Below, piece after piece: positions 1 to 11,649 of a DNA stretch of 64,000 nucleotides. The stretch covers positions 268,476 to 332,475 of the forward strand of contig MU130299.1 in NCBI GenBank assembly GCA_015039465.1, given 5' to 3'. The position numbers and the translations under genes are program-made. Position 1 is the stretch's first letter; each line of letters begins with the position of its first letter. Under the pieces are notes generated by a model that had not been told where the DNA came from, ran no database searches, and saw only the letters and a list, made by a program, of their open reading frames with translations. The DNA comes from Phlegmacium glaucopus. Lineage: Eukaryota > Basidiomycota > Agaricomycetes > Agaricales > Cortinariaceae.

Positions 1-2173
1 GATATAAAGCTTGAAACTGGATTGAAACCCATATGAAAGGGCTTACCTCCAGCAGTCAAGTTGGCGCACATCAAGTATGAGGAAGAGGAGTTGTGCGCTG
101 GGATAATAATCAACTTTCTTCATATTTGATGGAGCTGCCCGGCCTATAATTCTTGCGCTGTGGCCTAACGTGGATGGATCAACGCTGAGCGGTCGGCCCC
201 AATGTGTTTCGTAAACGCGACTAAGATTTGTTGCCTCCGTATGCCAGGACTCTAGCACAGGTTGAAGGAACGAGAAGCTTTCGAATGGGTGTATGTGATT
301 TTGGAGGTACTTCTGAAGGAGAAGCATTTTTTTGTATGTGAGTCCATCACCACCTATGAGTAGAAGATGTGGAAGATGGTCGTCTCATGTGTGTCCAATT
401 TGGGATATGAAGTCGACAAGGGCGTCCTTGAGCTCAGTGGTAACTGTTTCATTCTTTCCGCTAGTGGCCAAAGGATGAACTTTTGTTGCAGAAACTTTGA
501 TATGGTGCTTTGCAGCGCGGGTTCAGAAGAGACGTGTGACATCGGATTTGTAGTGAGATAACTCAGGAATATATTCTGTCAATGTGCAAAGCCAGTGCAA
601 TACACCGACCATCTCGAGATGCTCATGGTCCACCCATCCAAGAACCTGTTCAACAGTCAAATCTTTCCGTTTATTTTCAGCAATCCGAGCGCGTTTATTG
701 TTAATATCAGGTGCCATTGGCGGGTATCCTTCTGTCTCAAAATATGTGGCAGCAATGCCGATGTTCATGGTATTTTTGCGGCCGATTCGTAGATCTTGTT
801 GGCGGATGTACTGCTGAACATTGTCAAGGTGCAATATTCCCCATTTGGAGGGATCCCGACCAATCTCCCATGTGTTGTTGGCTTCTTGGAAGGCAAGACT
901 GCATAGAGCATTGTAGATTGAGCTGTATGTAGGCATGTTGCCTATCCGAGATTCATAGGCAAAGAGATCGGCAGGGGCAGACAGCGCGAAGAAAAGAATG
1001 CCTTTTGCAATCTGCAAAAGGCGTGCTTGCTGGTTGCGAGCAAAGGCTAGAGTAGCCAAAATGTGTGTGCAAACCTTTACGTTGATTGGTAATTTAATCA
1101 GCCAAACGATCAGCATAAGAAGAACTGACTGCATCAATGGGTCGATTTTGCCGAATTGCAACATTTCCTTCCCGAATCCTTGGCCTGTTAGCTGCGATGC
1201 TAGTAATAAGATACCAAGCTATCGGTTGGCTTTTTTTGAGAATATCAGAGACGGCAGGGACAGTCATTGCCCTGATATCCACCCAATTTGCCTTCCTTGA
1301 TGATTTGTCACTTGTTGTCGCATGCAGTCCACCATGAGGCTCCACAGCAGAAGCTGCATCCTTGACAACTTTGGATTTCACAAGCTGGACAGCAAAAGAC
1401 GAGATAGCTGGATGGACGGGCTTTATTTCATGAAAAGGGGTAGTGGTAGAGTACATAAGGTCTGAGTTACGTGCCAGACGACCGTCCCTGTGGTGCCACC
1501 AGGATTGGAGAATTTGCACAGGGAAGTGTTTGCAGTGACTGCTGAGAAATTTCTGGACAGTATTTGCATGACTTAGAGTTCGATGTACTTCAATCCCTCT
1601 CCGACCGTTCTCCTCAAAGACATAGAACAAAAATTCTGAGAAGGACCAGTTGGCTTCCACTGAAATGGCCGCAAGTACAAGGGCGATCTTTTCCTTAATG
1701 GAACGGGAAGTGCGTCGCTTTTTTGGCTGAGATGGACTTTCAAGCAAAGTAGGGTTCTTGTTCTTGTTCTTGTTACTCCGCTTCCTTTTCTTTGCTGTCG
1801 TTGGGGCCCTGGGCTGAGAAGACGAGGGTGCAGGTGTGAAGTTAAGCGGGTAGGTGGGAATGTCAATGGTGGCTAGAGCAGGGTGGATTGGAGTTGTAGA
1901 GTTGAGCTGGGCTGGAAATGCACCATAGGCATGATGAAAAGGTGAGTTAAGTGTGTTCATTGATAGAAGGACTCTGAAGGAGGCAGAACGCGACGATGCA
2001 ATCAGGTGGCAAGCGGACTTATCTTCGTTTATTCCTACTGCACGTGCCTCCAGAAGATCATGTGAAGGGCACTTGAAGGTCAAGTTCACATTCCCACGGT
2101 ACAAAAGCTGAGGTATGGTAAGACAGGCGCAATCAAAAGCAGACCATAGATGGAACGATTTGTCTTCCATCAT
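1..2173 (-). pseudogene. DUF6589-type protein gene, decayed, 3' part beyond the window
   Basis: Minus-strand gene starting at an ATG ending at 2173. The first exon is 1130-2173 (348 codons); an intron at 1075-1129 has a GTCAGT donor and an AAG acceptor and joins phase 0. The second exon runs in one frame from 1074 to a GTAAGC donor at 46. It carries segments I associate with the DUF6589 family of Agaricomycetes: LHLDNVQQYIRQQDLRIGR, the basic stretch RARIAENKRKDLTVEQVLG, YIPELSHYKS and, further on, GGDGLTYKKM. The N-terminal 150 residues are rich in Ser, Pro and Lys (KKRKRSNKNKNKN). The function of the family is not known; copies are numerous in these genomes and behave like mobile or multicopy genes. 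Two in-frame TGA codons (523-525 and 385-387) interrupt the second exon, both where arginine would fit. The family name is recalled, not searched. Confidence 0.72.
1075..1129 (-). other. 55-bp intron in the DUF6589-type gene
   Basis: Donor GTCAGT and acceptor AAG with an internal GCTGAT branch-like site. Removing it joins two frames that otherwise appear as separate ORFs overlapping at 1094-1164, and restores an uninterrupted family-like sequence across the join. It is therefore a real intron rather than a frameshift. Confidence 0.65.
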
Positions 2174-2221
2174 TATATGGGCTGCCTTCGGGAGACTAGA
2201 TATTTTATAGTGTTTTGATAG

Positions 2222-4049
2222 AACAAAGACAAGTCCCTAAAGGATTTAATATTCTTTGTCTATATGATAACCAAATTTGGTAGTGGGGATGTCCACCTCC
2301 TGTTATGGCCACCTCCTGTTATGGCTGTGGGAGCGTCACGTCACGTCACACAGCCAAAAGCGTGACAAACTGTGAATCTTTAGTTGCTCACTCAGTTTTG
2401 CATGCTTTACCTTGATTCTTTTTAGTGTAAAAAAGTGTTAAAATATATTAGAAGCTTTAAAATCATAATTTATTGTCCAAATAACTAAGTTAAAGTGACA
2501 TAAACTACCTAATCATCATCCCATGACTCCCATATCCTCATTTCCTTCTTCAGAGAAGTCAAATTCCTCCCCAGACTCTGAAATATCTTCTGTCCCTTTA
2601 AGTTGGGGGGTGACCAATACTTGAGTTATGTGGCACCATGTCATACTGGCATCACATAGGCGTCACATATGAAATGTTAAGACATGGCCTTTCATTCCTC
2701 ACACAACATTTAATAGGATGTTTTTAAGTTGAAAATGGTACATAAAGAGTAGTTTGAATCAGAAACTGCAAGTTGAATACAACCAATATATCTCTTTGTA
2801 GCCATAATGATGATTCCCCTGCTAAATCTGAGTGCTGAGATGTCTACCCTTTATTACTCTCCAGCACCTCAAATATGGGACTTGTTTTGCTGGAATAAAT
2901 TATTCTAAATGTTATTATGAACATTTCTATCAGGTTAGAAATTTAATATTTGTCCATTGTGGTCATTATTTTAAGGTATATGCATCATTATCTTATGCTT
3001 ACAGTGTGAAATTAAAAATTCTGAGCAGATAGGCATGTTCAGAATCAAAAAATACATATATTATGTCACCAAAACTAGTTGCAAAAGTGCATTGGTGAAA
3101 TGTTATAAGAGCCACTACTTTTTCTGCCCATTTTAGGTGGGTACAGAAGTATTTATTCAATGAAGAAGTGGATAATTGATGTGGAGATGGAGTTTTGGCT
3201 TAGATATATGGTGGTTTGAAAGGAAAGGAGATTAAGCCATGAAGCAAAGGTGCTATGTGTTGCATACAGCCATGTTCATTTTTGGGGTGGCTGTGCCCAC
3301 CAGAAAAAGTAGTGGCTCTTATAACATTTCACCAATGCACTTTTGCAACTAGTTTTGGTGACATAATATATGTATTTTTTGATTCTTAACATGCCTATCT
3401 GCTCAGAATTTTTAATTTCACACTGTAAGCATAAGATAATGATGCATATACCTTGGAATAGTGACCTCAATGGACAAATATTAAATTTCTAACCTGATAG
3501 AAATGTTCATAATAACATTTAGAATAATTTATTCCAGCAAAACAAGTCCCAGATTTGAGGTGCTGGAGAGTTATAAATGGTAGACATCTCAGCACTCAGA
3601 TTTAGCAGGGGAATCATCATTATGGCCACAAAGAGATATATTGGTTGTATTCAACTTGCAGTTTCTGATTCAAACTACTCTTTATGTACCATTTTCAACT
3701 TAAAAACATCCTATTGAATGTTGTGTGAGGAATGAGAGCCATATCTCAATATTTCATGTGTGACACCTCTGTGACGCCTCTGTGACACTATGTCACATAA
3801 CTCAGGCACTGGTCATTGGTAGTACAAGACAAGTCCCTTTAGGATTTAATATTCTTTGTACTAATCCAAAACAAATGATTTAAAGTCCCAGAGGCAGACT
3901 GTGAGACAGCTTTATAGTACAAGGATTTCTCCTCAGACTCTGACAAAGGATGTTAAAATCCTTGCTCCCAAGACAAGTCCCTAAAGGATTTAATATTCTT
4001 GGTTTAAACAGAACAAAGGTAAGCCCCTTTAGGATTTAATACCCTTTGA
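2222..4049. repeat. Dispersed 37-bp motif, four copies
   Basis: A motif containing ACAAGTCCCT and GGATTTAATATTC occurs at about 2222-2260, 3827-3862, 3968-4003 and 4012-4048. The best copies begin ACAAAGA and end TCTTTGT, so each unit has 7-bp inverted ends. One copy lies left of the fold-back element at 2611-3815 and three lie right of it. No coding sequence accompanies them. Confidence 0.6.
2611..3815. mobile_element. Large fold-back (palindromic) element, about 1.2 kb
   Basis: Two arms of roughly 510-520 bp are near-perfect reverse complements (about 2611-3130 and 3298-3815), separated by a loop of about 170 bp. The outer ends read TGACCAATACTTGAGTTATG on the left and the reverse complement TGACCAGTGCCTGAGTTATG on the right. 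Short ORFs predicted in both arms (2832-3032 and 3276-3470) are the same DNA read in opposite directions and are not genes. No transposase is present, so it is non-autonomous; I could not define a target duplication. Confidence 0.75.
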
Positions 4050-4189
4050 ACTGAGTGAAGCAAAGCAAGTCCACTTGTAAGTTCTTTCTAACTTGTGCCA
4101 ATTCACAGTGGTGAAATTTGGGAAAGAAAGAATGAGTGCAAATTCACTAATTTTACTGATACTTTCTGGCTACCTTTATACATAAATGA

Positions 4190-4440
4190 GAAACAATATT
4201 AAGTAAGAGTCTGTAAGGATGACTGATGATGTTTTATGATGACTGATGATTTTATGATGTCATGCCTTGTTTTTGGATGATAAATCTTTGTTTTATGACA
4301 TCATGCCTTGTAAAAGATGACTGATCATAATTTTATGATGTCAGGTCTTGTTTTAAGATGACTGATCAGTTTATGATGTCATATGTTTCATGATGTCACA
4401 AATGTCACAAATGTTTCACTGTTTCAGGAACTTTATTGAT
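4190..4440. repeat. Degenerate tandem repeat built on TGATGACTGATGATTTTATG
   Basis: Interspersed copies of GATGACTGAT, TTTTATGATGTCA and TGCCTTGT recur about every 40-60 bases. No coding potential is seen. The stretch 4440-4800 that follows is AT-rich and holds nothing recognisable. Confidence 0.55.
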
Positions 4441-4801
4441 GTTTACTGATATTTTCCTAGGACTTGTATGACAAATTCCTTCATAGTTGTAGACTTGATA
4501 GTTACTTTAGATTGCAAGTTATTCATTTGACCATTATGGATTTTTGTATGGTTAGAGTCTGAACTTTTTGTAGTGTTATTTAACAGTATGATAAATAGAT
4601 CAATCCAGATCATAGTTATCTGCTGATTAACTTCAAGACTTTGCAATTTCCAGTTTAATCAACAAGTGTAGTCAACACTTTTGACCCTTACACTATCAAT
4701 TTGTAGATTAATTCATGGTTGGTTTATTGATCTTTTTGATTCAATTGAAGAATAATATTATGAAAAATGAATAATCCATAGGTATTCAATTTTCAGTCCT
4801 A

Positions 4802-5032
4802 TCACCAATCCCCAAATTTCAACACTTCTTTGTGAAGCTGGTCTTCAAATGCAGTAATACATTGTTTCTTCTGGGCTGCAAGGTTAATCTTCTTGACTTC
4901 TGAGGCAGCAGTAGTAGTGGCTGTCTGCTTCTCTAGTTGAACTTGTGCTGAGCTACAATGTTTCTTGTTGTCAAGGAGCTTGTCCATTGCCTCCTGGTTG
5001 GTGACTGCACTGAATTTAGGATGGCTGGTCAT
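4802..5032 (-). CDS. Small coiled-coil-like ORF, possibly transposon-associated
   Basis: A 76-codon ORF rich in Lys, Gln, Ala and Glu (NKKHCSSAQVQLEKQ; SEVKKINLAAQKKQ; EDQLHKEVLKF) that would form an amphipathic helix. Small helical ORFs of this composition accompany DNA transposons in some Agaricomycetes, but I could not tie this one to a family. The flanks have no recognisable gene. It may be an exon of a decayed gene rather than a stand-alone protein. Confidence 0.3.
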   Translation of the reverse strand: MTSHPKFSAVTNQEAMDKLLDNKKHCSSAQVQLEKQTATTTAASEVKKINLAAQKKQCITAFEDQLHKEVLKFGDW

Positions 5033-6338
5033 GGTGGGATGGGTCTGATGAGGTTGAGAGTTTGAGAATGAAGTAGGGAAATGCTCAACAGGGTTTGTCA
5101 GAAAGGCTCAAGTTCACACAGCCAAAATTCAACATACATTTCAGCCCCCTGTTGTTATCATTACACCTGCTCTCCCCTTGAATTTCAAATGCATAATCAT
5201 TACACCCACTCTGTCCCTTGTGATAGCTGCTCCCTTGAATATGGGTAACATTCTCCCAGTGGCCATGGAATTGACAAATACAGTTGGGCCAAGATAACCC
5301 AAACAGGAAAAGTTTGGATCATGCTGTGGTCATGTGCCAGTGCTCATAACTTGTTGAAAAGCAGAGCAGTGAGACAATACCTGCATGGATATGAATGGAT
5401 CAAGTTTCAGAGATGGCAAGTAGAATCAACAGATATGGTGATATCAAATGAATTCTAGGTCTGTAAACACATTATTTTTGTGATTTAACAACTTTTCAGT
5501 ATACAATAATACTCATGGATGCCTTCACAGCTATCAGTATCATTCACATTCTTGTCCATGGTTGTCAATAACTCTTGCACTATTATTTGCATATCTCACA
5601 ATACAACTTGATGCACCAACCAAGGAAAAGGAGATATTTACAGGGTTTCAAGCATAAAGAATGGATTATGTCTAAGGGGATTTGTAGGTAGAAAGATGAC
5701 TACTCTTCACCTTAACTTCACACAACCCTTCTACCATCCTCAACAACTATCTAAAGCATCCAGTTCATATAACAATCTATCTATGGTCCTTACTAGCAAC
5801 CTTAGAGCTAGGCAACTTCACTACTTCACAGCAACTCCTTCACACAGCCACTATCTTATCTTGCAGTCTTTCCCTGTTCATGAACACCTACCTCCATGTA
5901 TCCAATGCACTGATTTATCATGGTCTGTTTGTTTACTTTTTCTCTTTCAACTTTCTATATATATTCTGCTTTATCATTTTGAAACAGGAGGTCACTCAAC
6001 TGACCTCCTTACTCATCACATTTATTTTTACTTTGTCTCCTATTTTTCATTACCAAATTATTAGGCCAACATGACTTTGTGTTAGTTCACTTTTTATATT
6101 TCTGTTTTGCATATCCACACCTGGTTAGTATACATGTGTTGTATTAGTATCAGTAGCAAGTAGAAGGCAAAGGCAACAAGATATGACCAGAGTTTTTATC
6201 TCACAGACTTTGAAGCATTGTTCTAAGTCACACACTCACTCTTTTGAATTAATTTGCAGACTTGGCTATCTTCATGGACTTTGCTATTATTCTCCTTTCA
6301 TATTTCAATAACACAAACTACTACTCATAATTACTGAG

Positions 6339-7492
6339 TGTTAAGTTTAAGTGAAAGGAAAATGTTGGAGTAATTCCAGAACAGATGGAACAGAACTGGA
6401 ACAGTAATGGGAAGGACTATGGCCTCAGCATATGTGCTGTGCCGCCCAACTCCCACAGTGTCCTGATTTTGGAACTGGAAGAGAAAGGAATAAGGCAGGA
6501 GCCTCAGTGACTTAGAGGACAAACAAGAGGAGGAAACTAAGTTGATATTCAAAACTAAGGAAAACATACAAGTTTTGAGTACTTAAATAATAATAAGGAA
6601 TAGCAACTGAATGTAAAAGATAAATATAAAGTGCTGCGTTCTTCTCCTGGAAAGTCCTGCATTCTTGGGTGAATAATCTGATACTGGTGTGCTGACTGAT
6701 AATGGGAAAGTGATGACAAAGAATGGTTGTTATGGTGAAGATGTGGGAAACAGGTTTGGAGTAATGCTGGAGGAGCTGAAATGATATGGAGAAGTAGTGT
6801 TTAAAAGTCCGGTCCGGTCTGGTTTTTAACCGAGACCGTAACTGGTCCACCTCAGTCCTAGGACCAAAAAAGACCAGACAGGACCACTTCGGACCAGTTT
6901 ACATCGGTTTTTTTCGGTCCTAGGACTGGTCCTGGTCCTAACTGGTCTTCTGCGCACAAATATATATTTTTGTATCATAAATGGTTGTTCAGTTTAATAA
7001 TAGCTTCCGAACGAGCCCAAAGACTCTAAATTCCGTTACAATTTGGATTTTCTACAGTAATATTAGTAAAATGCCTTATTTTAGCGAATATTGTAGACTA
7101 TTTTATGGATCTATTTATTTCTCAGCCAGGGTTTATTGGATTTTTATGATCTTGGGCTCGTTGGAAAGGGGTAAATTAGGGCTAACCTTTTGCTGGTTCA
7201 GACCGGTCTGAACCTCAAAAGACCGGTTAATTGAGACTGGTCTTTTTCCGGTCTTTGATTCTCAAAATCCAAAAGACCGGACCACTGGTCCAGTCTTTTT
7301 CCAGTCCAGTCCGGTCTGGTTATGGTCTTTTTCCGGTCTTGTAACTGGACCTTTAAACACTATGGAGAAGTCTCAGAGTTGGATGTAGGAAGGAGTATTC
7401 CAGATGTAAGGGAAAGCACTGGTATGGAGTATGGACTACTGGAGACAACTCCAACGGAGCTGGACCGGAGCAACATATGATGGAATGTAACA
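6339..7492 (-). mobile_element. Solo LTR of the Ty3/gypsy family at 24.5-33.3 kb (interrupted)
   Basis: It begins TGTTAAG and ends TGTAACA and follows the LTRs at 24553-25137 and 32725-33289 over its whole length, including GACTTAGAGGA and GAGGAGGAAACTAAGTTGAT. Removing the nested MITE leaves about 578 bp, the same size as the other LTRs (585 and 565 bp). Flanks CTGAG and TTGAG form a 5-bp duplication with one mismatch. No internal retroelement sequence remains, so it is a solo LTR formed by LTR-LTR recombination. Confidence 0.85.
6795..7362. mobile_element. hAT-type MITE with GACCGGTC-word arms, perfect 8-bp TSD
   Basis: Terminal inverted repeats TAGTGTTTAAAAGTC and GACCTTTAAACACTA bound 568 bp. 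An exact 8-bp direct repeat TGGAGAAG sits at 6787-6794 and 7363-7370, and the TAGTG end is hAT-like. Both arms are packed with variants of GACCGGTCTTTTTCC. The same family recurs at 48808-49389 and 52142-52732. There is no transposase, so it depends on an element elsewhere. Confidence 0.88.
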
Positions 7493-7747
7493 TTGAGGAG
7501 AACTACATTAACCCCACAAACTATGACACTACTTGTGGTCTGTCCACACATGTACATATATTCAAGAAGGTGAAACAAATCAACAGACCAAGAGTCTGGA
7601 AGCTAAGCATGATGTTTGGTCATGTAATGTACTTGGACAGGATCACAACCTTAGTAACATGGTTACACCATGTACATATCCATGCATGTATCGTCTCTGC
7701 TCTGATGTGTTTGTCAACAGGTTGTGGGCCCCAGCACAACCACAATG

Positions 7748-8684
7748 TAGTGTTCAAAGGTTGGGTTAGCTAGCTGGAAAATAACCAGAAAATAACCAGA
7801 CCTAACTGCAACACTAACCTAACCACATTTGTGGTTAACTAACCATCAAAAAACAGGTTATAACTGGTGCAAGGCCTATTTTACCTCTTCAAAATGTGCC
7901 CAAAAACATCAAAAACACTCAATATTTGACAAGTTATTGTTACAACTCCAAAAGGTTCAGAGTAATTTGACCTTAAACAGTTTTATGAAGATTGGTTTGT
8001 TGTATAGGATAAGCTCTGAAGAGTGCCAAGAGGTCATCTCTTGGTATTGTCTTAAGAGTTTGAGAGAGATTGAGTAGAACAGTAGTATTCTCAAGAACTA
8101 GCTAAAGATCATACAAAGAGGTAAATACAGTATTTATACTAAAAAGGTGAGTCGCATGTAAGAAGTGAGTCATAGTTTAAAGTAGAAGTTACTCAGTCAA
8201 ATGCATGTGTATGAAACATATATGAAACAATGAAGAAAGCAAGGTGCATGTAGTCAGAAATGAAAGGAATGTGCATGTAATGTGTGGATGAAATGTTCAT
8301 ATGTTGGTGGAGTTGAGGAAAGAAAAATGAAATTCATAACAGTTATTGTCAAATCTCTAAATATTAGTCAAAATAGTAGAGTTTTAAGAATAATTTTATA
8401 AATATGTCAATTCTTCATTGAATTAAGCATTCTTGGGCTCATCTTAAAGCTAGAATAATATTCACTGAAACATATATGCACAAATTTTCCTGGTTCCAGC
8501 TGATTTCCTGTTTTTTTTTTTTTTTGGTCTTAACTGGTTAGTAACTGTAAATAACTGACTATAACCAATTAATTGTGGTCCAGTTAGGTTATTTTTGGTT
8601 TTGAAATGAAGGCTAACCAGTCTTGGTCTCTGTTAGAGCCTCTGGGCACCAAATAACTGGACCTAACTGGACTTTCAAACACTA
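7748..8684. mobile_element. Diverged hAT-like non-autonomous element
   Basis: The ends TAGTGTTCAAAGGT and GACTTTCAAACACTA match the preceding MITE family, and the arms repeat AACTGGA, ACCAG and GGTTAG words. No clear 8-bp duplication is seen (CCACAATG versus ATCCAAAT). The interior (7829-8510) is AT-rich with no recognisable gene. Confidence 0.6.
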
Positions 8685-8782
8685 ATCCAAATTTCTACTT
8701 GAGTCATCTAGGCCCAACTGTATTTGTTGATTCTACTTGCCATCCCAGAACCTCTACTCAACTATCTGGTCTAGCAACAGAC

Positions 8783-8990
8783 CTGTTAGGGGACACCCAG
8801 TTTCTTGCCCAACCCCTAATTCCCAATCCAGGCCTGATCCCAAACCAACTCCTGAACCAACGCCTGAACCAACTCCTGAACCAACTCCTGAACCAAACCC
8901 CAATTCAACTTTTGAATCTAGACCTGACTCTGACTTTGTATATTCTACCTCATCAATGAACTTGACCTGAACCTGAACTGGCCAGCTCAA
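8783..8990. repeat. Truncated LTR-like element C end with CCTGAACCAACT words
   Basis: It starts TGTTAGGGGACACC, the reverse complement of the right end of the element at 23199-23668, and continues in repeats of CCTGAACCAACTC. The apparent ORFs on both strands here (QLLNQLLN and GVGSGVGSG) are translations of the repeat and are not genes. Confidence 0.6.
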
Positions 8991-9030
8991 CTACCAACTC
9001 CCAATCACTCCCAGTATAAATCATTGTTTG

Positions 9031-9697
9031 TGTTGTTATATAACACCAACCAGAGAGCAATGGACTAGTCTTTAAGTCGAAAGCCTCCCTGTTGTTTGTT
9101 TAGGGAAGGTATAACCTTGACTTGTAACACACAGAGGTAGGGAGTAAGAGTAGAGGTGGAGGATGAGGATGAATAGGAGAGAGTCTTTGGTGAGACTATA
9201 GCAGTTGGCAGGATGAGGATGAATGTCTTGAAAGGTGACTGAGGTAGAGGATGAGAATGAGGATGATCAAGGAAAGAGTCTTCAGTACATCAGAAAAAAA
9301 TAACCTTGGCCTGGCCTGCCCTGGCCAGCCCTGAACATCTTTGGCTAGGTTTAAAAATCTGAAAAAATGCTAACAAATCACAGAAATATTTATAGCACCC
9401 AATTCCAAAAGAATTAAACAATTACATAAGACAGATGCTGAGATATTAAAGATATTAAAATATTTTAATATCTTTAATATCTCAGCATCTGTCTTATGTA
9501 ATTGTTTACTTTTTTTGGAATTGGGTGCTATAAATATTTCTGTGATTTGTTAGCATTTTTTCAGATTTTTAAACCTAGCCAAAGATGTTCAGGGCTGGCC
9601 AGGCCAGGCCAGGCCAAGGTTATTTTTTTCTGATGTAAGACTATAGCAGATAGCAGTAGACAATAGGTTGACAGTAAGGGACTGAAAAAGCGAACTT
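9031..9697. repeat. Dispersed repeat D, left part (copy also at 56.5 kb)
   Basis: From GTTTGTGTTGTTATATAACACC through TAACACACAGAGGTA to GACTATAGCAG this region is nearly identical to 56540-56770. The fold-back MITE 9288-9635 interrupts it here but not in the other copy. The matching right part resumes at about 11650 (CCTTGATAACACTTGAC) and runs to about 11830, as at 57207-57400. The repeat carries no recognisable coding domain. Confidence 0.7.
9288..9635. mobile_element. Fold-back MITE, TA target site (Tc1/mariner-like ends)
   Basis: The 348-bp palindrome begins CATCAGAAAAAAATAACC and ends with its complement. Its centre repeats AGATATTAAA/TTTAATATCT. It is flanked by TA on both sides. The uninterrupted sequence CTTCAGTAAGACTATAGC at 56721-56738 is the empty site, proving a 2-bp TA duplication. 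Other copies are at 25830-26205 and, truncated, 53148-53326. Confidence 0.92.
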
Positions 9698-11648
9698 AGC
9701 TGTACTTTACAGTCCCCCACATACTCTGCTGGACTCCACTGGACTCCACCAAACTCAAGTCCTGGACTGTTCAGTGTGACACCCTGTCACATACTGGAGT
9801 CCGGCAAAGTCCAGTGGACTATGTGGTGTCTGATGGACTATGTGGTGTCTGATGGAGTCTGATGGACTATGTAGTGTCTGATGGAGTCCAGCAGAGTCCA
9901 GCAGAGTCTGATGGACTATGTGGTGTCTGATGGAGTCCAGTGGAGTCCAGTGGAGTCTGATGGACTATGTCAGTACTTTTCTGTCCCCCCACCAGATCTG
10001 GTCAATTATTCCAGTCTGTCTTGGTCTCCTTAGCAAGTTAATATTTTACTTATTTTTATTAAAATTTTTTTTGTGGTAATATATATATTATTTATTCAAT
10101 GTTGCATTAATACTAATAGCCTATTAAAATAAAATAAAATACCTCTACTGAGAGGTCTAAGGAAGTTAAACCCCCAGTGGGAGGGTGTTGCAGCTGTAAT
10201 GTATTAAGATTAAACTTAAAAAAAAACCCATTGGGAGCATTGTCATTGTCGTAGTCTAAAAGGGGGGTGGGGAATAGTGGCCAATGGTTGTCTTGTCATA
10301 CATGTCATTTGTTGTGTTGTTTGTGTTGTTTGTTGTGTCATACATGTTGTTTGTCATCATCCTATGCGTTGCACACGTCGTTTGTTGCCTCGTAAATGTC
10401 ATCCTATGTGTCGTTGTTGTTTTATGCATGTGGGTGTTGTTGGAGGTTTGTGGGCGTCATTGTATGTGAGGGGGTGTTGTTGGATGTGTTTGTACACGCA
10501 TAGGGGCCAATGTACACCTGTACACATTGTGTGTAGGTGTTGTTGGAGTGTGTGGGTGTTGTTGGAGGTGAGGGGGGTATTGTTGGATGTGTTTGTACAT
10601 GCATAGGTGCCATTGCACATGTGTACGCATTTTTTGACGCATGTGGGTGTTGTTGGAGGTGTGTGGGTGTTGTTGGAGCTGTCGGGCATCGTTGGAGGTG
10701 TGTGGGCATCGTGGTATGCATGTATGCGTTGTTACATGTTGTATGTCATTATTGTACGTTGTACATAGCCTAATATAATGTGTTAGTACTGAATTAAAAT
10801 GGAATAAAATGAAAAAATGCCCCCCCTCACCAGGGGGGTTACCGTTGCAACATGGCAATTGTTGTTGTTGTTGTTGTTGTGCTGCGGTTGTCATTTTGTT
10901 GGAGGTGTTGTGTTGTTGTACGTGTTGTATGCATTGTTTGTTGTTTGTTGGTTGCTATGGTTGCTGTATGTCATACATAAACTATTATAACATGTTAGTA
11001 GTGAATTATGATAAAATGATAGAAAAAAATCCCCCCCTGGGGGGGTTACCATTGATCGTTGTTGTTGTTATTTGTTGCTGTTGTTGTGTAGGGGGTATTA
11101 GCATATCATAAAAGTTGATACAATAATTGACTTACCTTTTTATGACCACAGACGATGCACAGCACCGTCTGTGGTTGTCGTTACTAGCTGTGTGACAGTG
11201 TGAGAAACAGAGAACAAAATCAACACAACTTGTGCAAATCACACCCCTCACACTGAAAAAAATACACAATTTTGATGGCAACAAGGTCATTGCCATCTAA
11301 TCTTAATATATTGGTTTGTTGTACATATTACTTGGTTTGCATAATTATATTATTTTTCTAGTAAAGTCAAGTGATTCATTTGCTGATCTAACTTAATTCT
11401 GCTTGGAGTTTGCTGGAGTCTGCCAGAGTCTGGTGGACAAGTCTGCTGGAGTCTGCCGGAATGAGTCCAGTAAGGCTCTGGCAGAATCCACAGACTCTGG
11501 TGGAATTTACTGGACTCCACTGTACTCCAGTGGACCGGACTGACAAATGTGGCCTATGTCACACTGAAAAATCCTGGACCAGAGTCTGGTGGAGTCCAGT
11601 GAAGTCCACTGGATTCCAGCGGAGTATGTGGGGGAGTGTACAGTCCTC
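9698..11648. mobile_element. Composite word-repeat element (TCTGATGGACTATG words) inserted in repeat D
   Basis: The left end is GTACTTTACAGTCCCCCACA followed by TACTCTGCTGGACTCC; the right end is TCCAGCGGAGTATG then GTGGGGGAGTGTACAGTCC, its inverted counterpart. Arms at 9720-9985 and 11400-11640 are made of GGAGTCTGATGGACTATG and CTGGAGTCTGC words. The start of the AGATCTG family (CAGTACTTTTCTGTCC) appears at about 9971. No target duplication was found, and about 430 bp of repeat D is missing at the site, so insertion was accompanied by deletion or rearrangement. Confidence 0.6.
10270..11110. repeat. GTTGTTGGAGGTGTGTGGGC-type low-complexity array
   Basis: Degenerate repeats of TGTTGTTGGAGGTGTGTGGG on the plus strand, then GTTGTTGTTGTTG tracts. 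Two blocks of CCCCCC..GGGGGG (about 10818 and 11030) form short hairpins. Overlapping ORFs on both strands (PTTPT-, VGVVGG-rich) are repeat translations. The stretch 11110-11400 is AT-rich without a gene. Confidence 0.65.
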
Positions 11649-11649
11649 C

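Larger units (their letters stand above)
5439..7558 (+). mobile_element. Degenerate copy of LTR family B, split by a later LTR
   Basis: Positions 5439-6338 and 7493-about 7558 together match, in reverse orientation, the solo LTR at 28518-29396. They share the TGATA-type start, the segments GATTTAACAACTT and CAGGAGGTCA.TCAACTGACCTCC, and an end with AACTACATTAACCCC. The copy at 28.5 kb keeps CG dinucleotides where this one mostly has TG or CA, so this is the older, deaminated copy. Its final CA is not clear. The insertion of 6339-7492 interrupts it. Confidence 0.7.

Noticed and set aside
10277..10894. ORFs up to 145 codons rich in Thr/Pro or Val/Gly/Cys
   Set aside because: Low-complexity translation of GTTGTTGGAGG repeats on both strands; no motif, no start context.
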